33,708 nucleotides of DNA, from assembly GCA_905209725.1 (NCBI GenBank), contig CAJLTZ010000018.1:1-33708 (forward strand). Reading direction: 5' to 3'. Origin of the DNA: an uncultured Muribaculaceae bacterium (lineage in GTDB: Bacteria > Bacteroidota > Bacteroidia > Bacteroidales > Muribaculaceae). Made by a program: the position numbers and the translations under genes. How positions within the stretch are numbered: position 1 is the first letter of the stretch; every line of letters begins with the position of its first letter. Below the pieces are notes generated by a model that was given only the letters and a program-made list of their open reading frames with translations, was not told where the DNA came from and ran no database searches. Of the stretch, positions 16,612 through 26,081 are shown in pieces.

Positions 16612-17882
16612 TCTTCCCAAAGTTTTAAGATATCATTGTCAGCCCAGTAGAGATGCGTATATCCGGCAAATACATTTTTATACCGATATACAGGTGTAGC
16701 CACCTCCTTGCCTCGGATGTTGTATTGATTCGCCACCGACTGAAGCCCTACTTCATCAATTACATCAGAATAATGAAACTCGTGTCCGCAAATTTCGAAA
16801 TTTTTAAACTTGACTTTCCTATATCCGAGTTTGAGCCGGGCATTCTTCATCGTGCATTTCAAGGGCAAAACACCGCACATTTCCCTTCCGTCAATCTCCT
16901 TTGCAAGATAAATCATCCCCCCGCACTCGGCAAGAATCTTCCCACCCGTTTCCGCAAAATTTCGGATGGCCTCACGCATAGAGGTGTTTTTCTCCAAACC
17001 CTCCGCAAATAATTCCGGATAGCCTCCCGGAAGATAAAGCATATCGGCATCGGGAATATTATCATCCTTGAGCGGTGAGAAATATCGAATATCGGCATTT
17101 AACCGCTCCAAATTTGCAGGGTAAATGAAATTGAAAGCCTCGTCACGGGCCACAGCCACCGTGTGTTCATTCTTGCATGTGGCATGAGATTCCATGTTTG
17201 CCGGCGAGAGATGAGTGGCTTCCAGCAAGGCGTCGATATCCACAGTGGTTTCCACCTCAGCGGCTGCTGCAACTACAAATCTCTCTATCTCCTGCATAGA
17301 TTCGAGTGAAAGGCCTAAATGACGAGAGGGGGTTTGAAGCAATTCATTCCTCCTTATGTATCCGAAGCATTTCGTGCCTGTAGCTTTGCAGGCCTCCTTA
17401 AGGAATTCAAAATGATTTTCGGATGCGACACGATTGAAAATGACTCCGGCAACTTTCACCTCGGGGCAGAAACGGGTGAATCCGTAAATAGTCGCCGCTA
17501 CAGAGAAGGAGGTGGAGGCCGCATTAATCAGAAGAATCACTGACACATCGAGATTCCATGCGATATCCGCCACGCTTCCCTTCATTCCGTCGTAGCCGTC
17601 GAACATACCCATTGCCCCCTCAATCACGCTCACATCCGCTTTGCCGGCATATGTGTTGAAGAGATTTCTCACGTGATGCTGCGACGACATAAAAATATCC
17701 AGATTGATGGAATCCTGACCCGTGGCAATTCGATGATACTGGGTGTCGATATAGTCCGGACCACATTTGAAAGGCTGCACATCAATCTTTCTCCGGCTAA
17801 GCGCACGCATAAGTCCGAGTGCCAATGTGGTTTTCCCGCATCCTGAGGAGGTGGCGGCTATGAGAAGAGCGCTTTTCTTCAT
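16608..17882 (-). CDS. cbiA: CbiA: cobyrinate a,c-diamide synthase
   Basis: Glutamine-dependent amidation of the a and c side chains of cobyrinic acid. The 424-residue protein has an N-terminal P-loop ATPase domain (ATSSGCGKTT, residues 10-19; PFKCGPDYID; EGAMGMFDG) and a C-terminal glutamine amidotransferase domain with the nucleophile Cys320 in LAECGGMIYL. Its ATG overlaps the cbiJD stop and its own stop overlaps the adenosyltransferase start (both ATGA). Confidence 0.96.
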   Translation of the reverse strand: MKKSALLIAATSSGCGKTTLALGLMRALSRRKIDVQPFKCGPDYIDTQYHRIATGQDSINLDIFMSSQHHVRNLFNTYAGKADVSVIEGAMGMFDGYDGMKGSVADIAWNLDVSVILLINAASTSFSVAATIYGFTRFCPEVKVAGVIFNRVASENHFEFLKEACKATGTKCFGYIRRNELLQTPSRHLGLSLESMQEIERFVVAAAAEVETTVDIDALLEATHLSPANMESHATCKNEHTVAVARDEAFNFIYPANLERLNADIRYFSPLKDDNIPDADMLYLPGGYPELFAEGLEKNTSMREAIRNFAETGGKILAECGGMIYLAKEIDGREMCGVLPLKCTMKNARLKLGYRKVKFKNFEICGHEFHYSDVIDEVGLQSVANQYNIRGKEVATPVYRYKNVFAGYTHLYWADNDILKLWEE

Positions 17883-19672
17883 ATTATCCTGCTTAAAATT
17901 CGGCCATCATCAGCCATCAATACAGTTTCGAGTTGATTGGGATAAATTTCGGCGCAATGCCTATGACACAGATTGAGAAGCGCTGAAAAGAATGCTGAAG
18001 CATCCTCTTCATCTAGCAATGATGGTAATTCCCTCGCGAGGTTGAAACTATCCATCACTCCGATTGCCCTTTCCGAGCACCCGGCCTTTTGCGCCACATC
18101 CTTGAGGAACTCCCTGTTGGCTGTGACCTTATGGCTGTGAGTGTCCATATTTCCTTCGGCGAGTTTCACGGCTTTGCCGAGCATCAAGCCGATTGCAAGC
18201 CGCGACACGTTTTTCTCTGCGGCTATCTCCATTGTCTCGCCGATGGCATTCCCATAATGAATGAATGCGTGTGGGGGAAGGTCGGGATATAACGTTTTCA
18301 TAAAGCGTTCGCTTTTCCCTCCGGAATTCACCACAATGCTGTTGCACTTCATGGCGAGAGCCACATCCATCTCCCGTCGGATGCAGTCGATAAACGCTTC
18401 ATGCGAAAAGGGCTGTATTATTCCCGAAGTACCGATTATGGAGACTCCTCCAGTCACTCCGACTCGTGGATTGAAAGTCTTTTGGCAAAGTAATTCACCA
18501 TTTTCCAAGTAGATTGTCACATCAAGACCACCCGCATAGATAGCCGACAATTCATCTGTCATATTCTTTCGGGGCACAGGATTGATGGCCGGTTCCCCAA
18601 TCTCGAGTCCGAGACCGGGCATAGTTACTATTCCGATGCCGCGGCCTCCATGAAAAGTGATGCCCGGGTGCGATGAAAAGGCCACAGTGGCGGAGATTCG
18701 GCAACCATCAGTAACATCCGGATCATCGCCCGCATCCTTTATGACAGTGGCTGTGGCTCTACCGGATTCGGTTTTCACAGATTCCACCGGCATCCTCATT
18801 GTTTCCCCTTCGGGAATCCGGAATTCCACCTCCTGCAAGCTGACTCCCGACACAAGCGCCACCAATGCTGCCTTTGCAGCCGCTGTGGCGCATGAGCCGG
18901 TGGTGAATCCGGTGTGCAGTTTATAGAACTCCGGAAGCAATCTTTCCACCTCCCTCCTTAACCCATGCCGGCCATCCACCACAATAAAATTGTCGGAGAG
19001 TTTAGGCCGGCGAACCACAAAGACCTTCATTCCCCTCGCAAGCGCAGCATGCACCTTCTCCTCAAAGCCACCCGACTCTCCGCTCTCCTTTGTAAGAATC
19101 GCATCCGGCATAATCTCGTCAATAAGATTTCCGGTGTTATCCTTCCCATAGTACACAATGTTAGCTTCCGGGAATCCGTATTGCCTTGCCTTATCCATCG
19201 ACTCTTCGCGCTGCAGGATTCTAAAATAGGAATCCGTTGCAGTCCAGAACTCCCTGAGTTTAGGGATTGTCTGAACACCGGTCAAAGCCAGCAGCCTGCG
19301 GATGCCACAGCCCTTCATCCTTCTGATGGCATCGTCACAATCCTCACACAAAATCACGTTTGGATCCGAAATTTCACTATAACGGCGTTCAAAGCGTACC
19401 ACCGGAATGTCAACCTCTTGCGACACACTTGCAATGGTGGAATGAAGATGCAAAGCGAAAGGATGGGCGGCGTCGATGATGAGCCGTATGGATTTATCCC
19501 GGCAAAACTGAATCATCTTCTCTTCGGTCATCTCCCCACAGATATGGGATCCATGGGCACACTCCACCTCCTGAAGCGCGCTGCGGGTGGAGTAAAAATA
19601 TTTACCCTCACCCTCATCGAGCGTCTTCACCGCGATGCGGCCCTCTGTGGTGCCTCCGAACACAAGTATCAT
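17879..19672 (-). CDS. cbiJD: CbiJ-CbiD fusion: cobalt-precorrin-6A reductase and cobalt-precorrin-5B C1-methyltransferase
   Basis: A 597-residue fusion. Residues 1 to about 248 are CbiJ/CobK (MILVFGGTTEGR nucleotide-binding start, IDAAHPFA, LLALTGVQTI), which reduces the macrocycle. From about residue 250 (HTGFTTGSCATAAAKAA) to the end is CbiD, which methylates C1 and belongs to the anaerobic pathway, with VNSGGKSERFMK and IHYGNAIGETM motifs. The two activities are successive in the pathway (CbiD then CbiJ), so the fusion joins neighbouring steps in reversed order. It overlaps both neighbours by 4 nt. This fusion is known in Bacteroidota. Confidence 0.94.
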   Translation of the reverse strand: MILVFGGTTEGRIAVKTLDEGEGKYFYSTRSALQEVECAHGSHICGEMTEEKMIQFCRDKSIRLIIDAAHPFALHLHSTIASVSQEVDIPVVRFERRYSEISDPNVILCEDCDDAIRRMKGCGIRRLLALTGVQTIPKLREFWTATDSYFRILQREESMDKARQYGFPEANIVYYGKDNTGNLIDEIMPDAILTKESGESGGFEEKVHAALARGMKVFVVRRPKLSDNFIVVDGRHGLRREVERLLPEFYKLHTGFTTGSCATAAAKAALVALVSGVSLQEVEFRIPEGETMRMPVESVKTESGRATATVIKDAGDDPDVTDGCRISATVAFSSHPGITFHGGRGIGIVTMPGLGLEIGEPAINPVPRKNMTDELSAIYAGGLDVTIYLENGELLCQKTFNPRVGVTGGVSIIGTSGIIQPFSHEAFIDCIRREMDVALAMKCNSIVVNSGGKSERFMKTLYPDLPPHAFIHYGNAIGETMEIAAEKNVSRLAIGLMLGKAVKLAEGNMDTHSHKVTANREFLKDVAQKAGCSERAIGVMDSFNLARELPSLLDEEDASAFFSALLNLCHRHCAEIYPNQLETVLMADDGRILSRII

Positions 19673-21438
19673 TTTCTGTACAGATGCTTGAAACTGTCAT
19701 CATAAAGCCTTGAGAGACCCTCCCGGTTGTCGATAGCCTCTCCCACGACAAGAAGAGTGGTAAGCGTAAGGTTATTGTCGTGCACAATCGCAGCAAGATC
19801 CTTAAGCACTCCGCGATAAATCTTCTCCTCTTTCCAGGTGAGTTTGTAGCAGGCCGCCACGGGAGTGTCGGGCGGATATGCCATGAGCAGTTCCCGCTGC
19901 ACGTCATCCACGATTCCGGCGCTCAGATAGATGCACATTGTGCTTTGCGAAGCGGCGAGTTTATGGAGTTGTTCCCTCTCCGGCATCGGTGTGCGTCCCT
20001 CGCCACGGGTGAGAACAATGGTCTGCACCTTTTCAGGGATGGTGAACTGCGACCTCAGAGCCGCCGCTGCCGCCTGGAAAGATGAGATGCCGGGGGTGAT
20101 GTGATACGACATTCCGTACTTGTCGAAAAATGCCATCTGCTCCTGGATTGCTCCATATATGCAGGGGTCGCCAGTGTGGAGACGCACCACTAGTTTGTCG
20201 CGGTCGTAAAACTCCTTCATAAGTTCGAACTGCTCCTCAAGATTCATCGAAGCCGAACTCTTTACCACGCAACCTGGTTTGGCGCAGAAAGTCAGTTCTT
20301 TCGGCACAAGGCTTCCGGCATAAAGGATGAGGTCGGCACATTGCAGGAACTTACGTCCGCGCACAGAAACGAGGTCGGGATCGCCCGGGCCGGCACCCAC
20401 AATCTCGATATGCCCGCCACGCATCGCTCCCCGGTCGATTGCCACTGCAAATGTGAAATCCGCTACCTCTGACAGTTTTCCCTTTTGCTTCTCAAGGATA
20501 AGCCTGCCTCCATCGGAAGCCTTGATTGCGCAACTCTCGGCAACGCCGGCAACGCCGGTCACTTCCCGTACCTTCTCCGATGGGTTGGGAACCTCGATGT
20601 CCTTCAGTTCATCGGCTGCATAGATATTGCAGAGCTTCACATTATTCCATTCTGAGAGACGTGCCACTACTGCCTCATCTTTCTTTATATCGATTGTAGA
20701 AACTGATTTTATTGCAGAAGGGGCAATCCCATTTTCAATAAGACGATTACTGATATAATCCGTCACACCCTCCGGATTGCAGTCGCGGCGGCATCCCACT
20801 CCAAGATTCAGGATTCTCGGGCGATAGTATAATATCGGTTTATCCGTATGATAAATATAGGGAGTCACCGCTATAACCAACCTGCAGTCTTCAGCCTCAC
20901 TGATATCCTTTATCAGTTTCACATTATGAGGCATAGACTGCTCCATCTCATCGGTGCCGTTGTCGCGGACATCAAGCAGCAGGCCCACTTTATTGCCGTT
21001 TACAAGTGTTGCTATCGCATGGTTCATCTCCTCGTGGCCTGCCTCGCAAATCCATCCATATTGCCCGGCGATTGTGTCAAGGGCCCAGTAGCCTGTATTG
21101 TCGCTTTGAGTGGTGATTACCGGATTGACGCCTAATGTATGGGCCACTTCCCGGCAAAGAGCATTGGCGCCACCCACATGCCCGGAAATTACGGAAATGA
21201 CATTACGCCCAACACTATCGACACATACCACCGCTGGATCGGTATGTTTGTCCTTGATAAAAGGAGCAATCATTCTGATGCACACGCCCAGAGCACCTAC
21301 AAAAATCAGTGCCTCGCTCTGCTCGAACACACTTTGATTAAAGGAATGCAACGGCGTGAGCTTAAACTCCTTCAACTCATTCTGAATCTTTACCGCAGTG
21401 GCTTTACCTGCCGCATTAAGGAAGATTATATGCTTCAT
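19669..21438 (-). CDS. cbiGF: CbiG-CbiF fusion: cobalt-precorrin-5A hydrolase and cobalt-precorrin-4 C11-methyltransferase
   Basis: A 589-residue fusion. Residues 1 to about 338 are CbiG (IFVGALGVCIRMIAPF, VISGHVGGANALCREVA, NLGVGCRRDC), which opens the delta-lactone ring. From residue 341 (GGHIEIVGAGPGDPDLVSVRG) to the end is CbiF/CobM, a SAM-dependent tetrapyrrole methylase with LHTGDPCIYGA and TPGISSFQAAAA. CbiF acts immediately before CbiG, so again adjacent steps share one polypeptide. CbiG marks the anaerobic, early-cobalt pathway. It overlaps cobL and cbiJD by 4 nt each. Confidence 0.94.
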   Translation of the reverse strand: MKHIIFLNAAGKATAVKIQNELKEFKLTPLHSFNQSVFEQSEALIFVGALGVCIRMIAPFIKDKHTDPAVVCVDSVGRNVISVISGHVGGANALCREVAHTLGVNPVITTQSDNTGYWALDTIAGQYGWICEAGHEEMNHAIATLVNGNKVGLLLDVRDNGTDEMEQSMPHNVKLIKDISEAEDCRLVIAVTPYIYHTDKPILYYRPRILNLGVGCRRDCNPEGVTDYISNRLIENGIAPSAIKSVSTIDIKKDEAVVARLSEWNNVKLCNIYAADELKDIEVPNPSEKVREVTGVAGVAESCAIKASDGGRLILEKQKGKLSEVADFTFAVAIDRGAMRGGHIEIVGAGPGDPDLVSVRGRKFLQCADLILYAGSLVPKELTFCAKPGCVVKSSASMNLEEQFELMKEFYDRDKLVVRLHTGDPCIYGAIQEQMAFFDKYGMSYHITPGISSFQAAAAALRSQFTIPEKVQTIVLTRGEGRTPMPEREQLHKLAASQSTMCIYLSAGIVDDVQRELLMAYPPDTPVAACYKLTWKEEKIYRGVLKDLAAIVHDNNLTLTTLLVVGEAIDNREGLSRLYDDSFKHLYRK

Positions 21439-22619
21439 TTCGCTTTCAATATAGTTATAGGGTTATGCGTATCAAGGCTGATAACGTGCGATTCCACCAC
21501 AGATCTGCCACATTCTTCCACGGCGGTGCGGAACGTGGAGCAACTCTCCTCGCTCACGGAATTGAAAACCACCACACCGCCGGGCAGAAGGGGGGCAAAG
21601 ATTTTAGACACCATCTCCTTCAGCCGGCCACCGTGACCGCCGATAAATACAGCATCGGGACGCGGATATTCACTCAGGTCGCATTCCATAAAGTCGGCAA
21701 TTACACCCTCTATACCAGGGACGCCAAACCGCCGGCAATTCTGCACCAGCAGCTGCCGCGATTCCTCGCGACGTTCAAAGGCTATGATATCAAGGTCAGG
21801 AAAATTCAACTTTGCCTCGATCGATACCGAACCCGTGCAGAATCCCACATCCCACATTGTGGATTTCCCATACAATTCAAGCATCGCGAGCGACATAAGC
21901 CTTACCGGCATTTTGGTGATCATATTGCTTCTGCCATCCAGATGACTGAATAGATTCTCAGGGATACCGAAAAATCTGTCCTTCGGCCTCTGCATCCGGA
22001 GAATTACGCAATTGGGTTGCCGGAACTGCATCTTCGAGGCTTCTTCAAGGGAAAGAGCCCTGATAGATTCCTGCGAATTGCCAAGAGATTCGCCCACAGT
22101 CATAGTGTAATTATCATACCCGTAATCAAGCATTCTTGCAGCAATCTCAGCCGGCCCCTTCTTCCTGTCGGTAAGCACGCCGATGAGCCGTTGATTCCCA
22201 ATCAGCGCGGCATCAAGATTTTTCCAGGGTCTGCCCGTAACCGATACATTCACCATATCGGAATAGGGGAGCAGCATCCTATGAGCCAAAAGCTGCAGGG
22301 AATTAAATGATGGGAATACCCTCATTTCCGCATCCGGGAACACGCGCTGCAGCGTGGCGGCAAATCCATAGAACAGGGGGTCGCCGGAAGCAAAAATCAC
22401 CAATTCCTTGCAGGCGTCATATTGCACAAATACATCATCGAGCGGAACAGTGACATCAATCCATGATGCATCGGCCGGCAGGAGATGCGCCATCAGTTCA
22501 TAGTGCCGCTTCCCTCCCGAAAACACCTTGCCATTGCTGATAGCGGCCATAATCTCCGGAGCGAAATATTGATTTTCACTGTCGGAAATACCAATCACGG
22601 TAAACTTTTTCTCAGACAT
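21435..22619 (-). CDS. cobL: CbiE-CbiT fusion (CobL type): cobalt-precorrin-7 methyltransferase and C15-methyltransferase/decarboxylase
   Basis: A 394-residue fusion. The N-terminal CbiE part (residues 1 to about 208) is a tetrapyrrole methylase with FASGDPLFYGF and PSFNSLQLLAHR. The C-terminal CbiT part (about 215-394) is a Rossmann-type SAM methyltransferase with WDVGFCTGSVSIEA as the SAM site and PDAVFIGGHGG. It methylates C5 and C15 and removes the acetate carboxyl. The start overlaps the end of cbiHC by 8 nt. In many bacteria this pair is one gene (cobL), so this fusion is common. Confidence 0.94.
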   Translation of the reverse strand: MSEKKFTVIGISDSENQYFAPEIMAAISNGKVFSGGKRHYELMAHLLPADASWIDVTVPLDDVFVQYDACKELVIFASGDPLFYGFAATLQRVFPDAEMRVFPSFNSLQLLAHRMLLPYSDMVNVSVTGRPWKNLDAALIGNQRLIGVLTDRKKGPAEIAARMLDYGYDNYTMTVGESLGNSQESIRALSLEEASKMQFRQPNCVILRMQRPKDRFFGIPENLFSHLDGRSNMITKMPVRLMSLAMLELYGKSTMWDVGFCTGSVSIEAKLNFPDLDIIAFERREESRQLLVQNCRRFGVPGIEGVIADFMECDLSEYPRPDAVFIGGHGGRLKEMVSKIFAPLLPGGVVVFNSVSEESCSTFRTAVEECGRSVVESHVISLDTHNPITILKAK

Positions 22620-24015
22620 CTCTACCGGGTTTTAACTGTTCGGCATCCGGCCAGCACAGAATTGAATTAACGAGCGTGGCCGCAAGATTGCTTCCCCCTT
22701 TTCTCCCCTCCACGATGATTTTCGGAATATTGACAAACGGTTTCACCATATGCTTGCTCTCGCACACATGCACAAATCCTACCGGCGCGGCGATGATTCC
22801 GCAGGGGTTCGCCTTTCCATGGCGAATGAGTGAGCAAAGTTCCATCAAGGCCGTGGGGGCATTTCCGAAAACATAAAGGGCATCCGGATGCTCCTCTGCC
22901 GCGAGCCTTATTCCCGCCTGCGTTCTTGTGATTTCTTTCTCTCTGGCGAGTTGGGAAGTGGCGGGATTGTTCAGATAGCATCTCACCTCAATGCCGAGGC
23001 GCTCGAGAGCGCCTTTCCTGATTCCGGAAGCAGCCATTGTGACATCTGTGATGATAGTTCGCACGCCTCCTTCTGTCAAAGATCTGAAGATTCGGGCCAC
23101 GGCATCCTCGTCAACCTTAAGGATATTTTCCATATCAAAGTCGGCAGTGGTGTGAATGGCATGCAGTAGAGGCCATTTGAAACCGAGAGGAATATCCGGA
23201 TTTTTCAGTTCCTTTTCAATCGTGCGGAAACTCTCAATCATGATTGACTGGCCCGGGCGACATTCCTCAGCCTTATCATCCGAAAAATATCCGCGCGGCG
23301 TAATCATCTTATTCTGCCAGCGGTAAGAGCGGGAATTTCCGATTATCACCACCGTGAACATATCCACATCCTCGGGGTCGAAATCCTTTAGTGTTGTAAT
23401 CTTCACCTGCTCTTCATCCCGTCCTGCCTGCCTTACATATCCTACTGGAGTCTCAGTGGAGCGTGCTGCGAGGAAGAGTTCCTTGAGCCGGTGAAGCTGC
23501 CAGTAGCGTCCCGTGCTTTTTGGATTGTAGACAGCAGTCACGAAATCGGCATCCACAGCGGCCCTTATTCGTTTCTCTATCAGAGTCCAAGGGGTCATAA
23601 GATCGCTTAGAGAGATTACACAGAAATCGTGTCCCACAGGCGCTCCAAGCAGAGAGGCGGCTTTCTGGAACGCGCTGATTCCGGGCACAACCTCCACTAC
23701 TGCATCAATACCCCTCTCGCGCAACATCTCATATACCAGAGGAGCCATCCCGTAGATACCTGAATCGCCCGAACTGATTACGCATACATCGCGTCCGCCG
23801 GCAGCAATTTCCACTGCCTTCTCGATGCGGGCCCGCTCCTGCTTCATGCCGGTTTTCACAATCTCCGCATCCGGTCTCAATAGATGCGAAATGAAAGGCA
23901 CATAATAATTGTAACCAACAACAATATCGGCGCAGCGCAGTGCTTCCATGGCGCGTGCGGTCATATCTCCTTCATGGCCGGGACCGATGCCTATGACTGT
24001 TATCTTATTTTTCAT
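22612..24015 (-). CDS. cbiHC: CbiH-CbiC fusion: cobalt-factor III C17-methyltransferase and cobalt-precorrin-8 methylmutase
   Basis: A 467-residue fusion. Residues 1 to about 245 are CbiH/CobJ, a tetrapyrrole methylase that contracts the ring (ITVIGIGPGHEGDMT, SSGDSGIYGMA, VVPGISAFQKAAS, TAVYNPKS). About 265 to the end is CbiC/CobH (AIHTTADFDMEN with the catalytic His, ITDVTMAASGI, FGNAPTALMEL, VGFVHVCESK). These steps are far apart in the pathway, so simple channelling does not explain this pairing. An upstream TTG/GTG frame to 24087 is inside the preceding gene; the ATG at 24015 is at the family start and overlaps that gene by 11 nt. Confidence 0.94.
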   Translation of the reverse strand: MKNKITVIGIGPGHEGDMTARAMEALRCADIVVGYNYYVPFISHLLRPDAEIVKTGMKQERARIEKAVEIAAGGRDVCVISSGDSGIYGMAPLVYEMLRERGIDAVVEVVPGISAFQKAASLLGAPVGHDFCVISLSDLMTPWTLIEKRIRAAVDADFVTAVYNPKSTGRYWQLHRLKELFLAARSTETPVGYVRQAGRDEEQVKITTLKDFDPEDVDMFTVVIIGNSRSYRWQNKMITPRGYFSDDKAEECRPGQSIMIESFRTIEKELKNPDIPLGFKWPLLHAIHTTADFDMENILKVDEDAVARIFRSLTEGGVRTIITDVTMAASGIRKGALERLGIEVRCYLNNPATSQLAREKEITRTQAGIRLAAEEHPDALYVFGNAPTALMELCSLIRHGKANPCGIIAAPVGFVHVCESKHMVKPFVNIPKIIVEGRKGGSNLAATLVNSILCWPDAEQLKPGRDV

Positions 24016-25051
24016 TTGAATTGATTGTATATACGACCACCTCCACCGGAGTGTCAAGATGCAGTCCGGTAAGCGACGAGGTGGCATGGTCCGACTGCAC
24101 GGTAATTTCCAAATCTATATTCACATTTAGAAGAGGGGAGAGCAATTCGCGATCGATGTCTTCGAGAATCCTCACCTTCTTCATCACATCGCGGCTGTGG
24201 GATACCTCGTCGGGAGCCTCGATATGAAGCAATACGAAATCGTTTTGCGAAAGGATGCTAATAGCGGCGTCAAGTTTGGCGCGATAATTGGTGTGCTCAT
24301 CGCCGGTGGCTCCCTCCACATTGGGGACCGCCATACCAATTGCCCTGCCAATCCCTTTCATCACGTTTACGCCCGAAATGAGAGTGCCATTGATTCGCGG
24401 TCCTGAAATGCAGACCGAACGCCCGGGGGCCCAAAGTGAAATCCCATTTGCAGGATATGATTTCAAGAGTTCTCTGGATTCCACAATGCACCGGTTCAGC
24501 GCATTTTCAAGGGTTTTATTGTCAGACGTCACGAGCAGCCGGGAGATTGGTTTGCCAATAAGTGTATGCGGCGCCTCAACTTCAACTTCGGAATGCGCAT
24601 CATGCACAATCATGAGATTGCGGAAATCGCCATTGCCATAAAACCGGATGTTATCACTGCCAAAATGGTTATTGAGGATTCCGGTTATTTCATCACATTG
24701 CCGCCTGTTTACGCCGGCTCCGCAATGGGAAGTGATGAGGCCATCGGAATGTGAGATGAGATTGCATCTTAGGCAAAAATCTGATTCGGAGATATTGATG
24801 CCGCTCCCAAGAGCCTCGAGCCAAGAACGGGATGAGAAGCCTTCTGGCACATCATATCCGAGGATGTTCAAAACAGCCACCTCAGTGCCTGGCTGATTGC
24901 CGGCAGGTATGGTGTTTTTCATTGACACGCACCCATTTTTACGCATGTGATTGAGGGCAGGCATATTGGCATAACGCGAAGGTGTCAGGCCACCCAATAT
25001 AGGATTGGGCTCGTCATCCATGCCATCGATTATCACAAGCAGTTTTTTCAT
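24005..25051 (-). CDS. ApgM-type phosphomutase homologue (candidate L-threonine kinase for CobD)
   Basis: A 348-residue alkaline-phosphatase-superfamily protein of the archaeal-type cofactor-independent phosphoglycerate mutase group (ApgM, COG3635 as I recall). Metal-site residues are seen in VIIDGMDDEP, HIEAPDEVSHSRD and VQSDHATSS. The presumed nucleophile region reads NQPGTEVAVLNILGYD, so Thr would replace Ser. A true glycolytic mutase would not be expected inside a B12 operon. Members of this family have been predicted to act as homoserine kinases, and CobD needs L-threonine phosphate, so a threonine kinase role is plausible but unproven. The ATG at 25051 (MKKLLVIIDGMD) is chosen over a TTG at 25084. 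Confidence 0.85.
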   Translation of the reverse strand: MKKLLVIIDGMDDEPNPILGGLTPSRYANMPALNHMRKNGCVSMKNTIPAGNQPGTEVAVLNILGYDVPEGFSSRSWLEALGSGINISESDFCLRCNLISHSDGLITSHCGAGVNRRQCDEITGILNNHFGSDNIRFYGNGDFRNLMIVHDAHSEVEVEAPHTLIGKPISRLLVTSDNKTLENALNRCIVESRELLKSYPANGISLWAPGRSVCISGPRINGTLISGVNVMKGIGRAIGMAVPNVEGATGDEHTNYRAKLDAAISILSQNDFVLLHIEAPDEVSHSRDVMKKVRILEDIDRELLSPLLNVNIDLEITVQSDHATSSLTGLHLDTPVEVVVYTINSNEK

Positions 25052-25088
25052 CTTTCGGATTGAGAGTGTATGTATCAGTTCCAAATGC

Positions 25089-26081
25089 CTAAATCATCTC
25101 TTCCACTGTGTCGAGAAGTTCGCCGATGGAATGAACGGGATGACCGTTTACCGAATAGTCCTTATCATTCACCTCTACGATTATTTCGCCCTGCAGATTG
25201 CTGTCGGCGTTGATGCCCTGGCGAGCAAGAGCCTTCTTTACCATGTTGAATCTCGCGCCTTCACCCACGAGCCGGACCGTCCTGTCGATCTGATGACAGA
25301 TCTTGAAGAGGCCGCTGTCGCGGTCGAACATTACACCCTCGCGATGGAAATAGCGGTTCATCTCTCCTTCAAGCGCGAGGTCTTCCGGCGTGCCGATGGT
25401 GACGCCATGCTTTTTGTCAAGCAGCCACACCTTATCTGCAATCTGCAGTGCAAGTTCAAGGTCGTGGGCGGAAAGGAATACTGTCTTGTTCTGCTCGCGG
25501 GCAAGACGCTGAAGGAGCTGCATAATCTCCACCTTGCTGGGATAGTCGAGGAATGCGGTGGGTTCGTCAAGGAAAATCACAGGGGTCTGTTGGGCGAGCG
25601 CCTTGGCAATCATCATTTTCTGACGCTCGCCGTCGCTAAGGGTCTGAACCATCCTGTCGGCGAGATTGTCTATCCCCACAAGCGAGATTGATTCTGCCAC
25701 AATCCTTTTGTCGTTTTCATCCATATGTCCCCAGAAACCGGTATAGGGGCTGCGGCCAAGGCCCACAAGTTCCCTGACTGTCATATTGTTCAGGTTGAGT
25801 TTCTCGGTGAGCACCACTCCAATCACCCGCGAGAGCTGGGCATCGGAATATTCAGCCAATGGCTTTTGCTCGATAAATATCTCTCCGCTGATAGGGGGGA
25901 GGAATGCTGTCAGCGTCTTGAGCAAAGTAGACTTGCCGGCACCGTTGGGCCCGAGTAGACAGGTGAGTTCCCGGGAATAAAGCGAAGCGGTCACGCCGTG
26001 AGTGATAATAGTGGTCTTGTTCTTGGAACGGTAACCAGTTTCAAGATTCACCACCCTGATTGTTTCTTCCTTATGCTTCAT
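25089..26081 (-). CDS. btuD: BtuD-type ABC transporter ATPase with C-terminal extension
   Basis: ATPase of the cobalamin/siderophore importer group, paired with the adjacent permease and binding protein. Walker A is GPNGAGKST (residues 44-52), the signature is LSDGERQ, Walker B is VIFLDEPTAFLD, and the switch His is in SAHD. FecE/BtuD proteins are usually about 250-260 residues; this one has 330. The extra 70 or so C-terminal residues include GARFNMVKKALARQGI and VNDKDYSVNG and may be a small regulatory domain. The start overlaps the permease stop (ATGA). Confidence 0.9.
   Translation of the reverse strand: MKHKEETIRVVNLETGYRSKNKTTIITHGVTASLYSRELTCLLGPNGAGKSTLLKTLTAFLPPISGEIFIEQKPLAEYSDAQLSRVIGVVLTEKLNLNNMTVRELVGLGRSPYTGFWGHMDENDKRIVAESISLVGIDNLADRMVQTLSDGERQKMMIAKALAQQTPVIFLDEPTAFLDYPSKVEIMQLLQRLAREQNKTVFLSAHDLELALQIADKVWLLDKKHGVTIGTPEDLALEGEMNRYFHREGVMFDRDSGLFKICHQIDRTVRLVGEGARFNMVKKALARQGINADSNLQGEIIVEVNDKDYSVNGHPVHSIGELLDTVEEMI

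Noticed and set aside
24005..25051. Glycolytic phosphoglycerate mutase.
   Set aside because: The fold fits, but the location inside an overlapping B12 operon and the altered nucleophile region make a glycolytic role unlikely.
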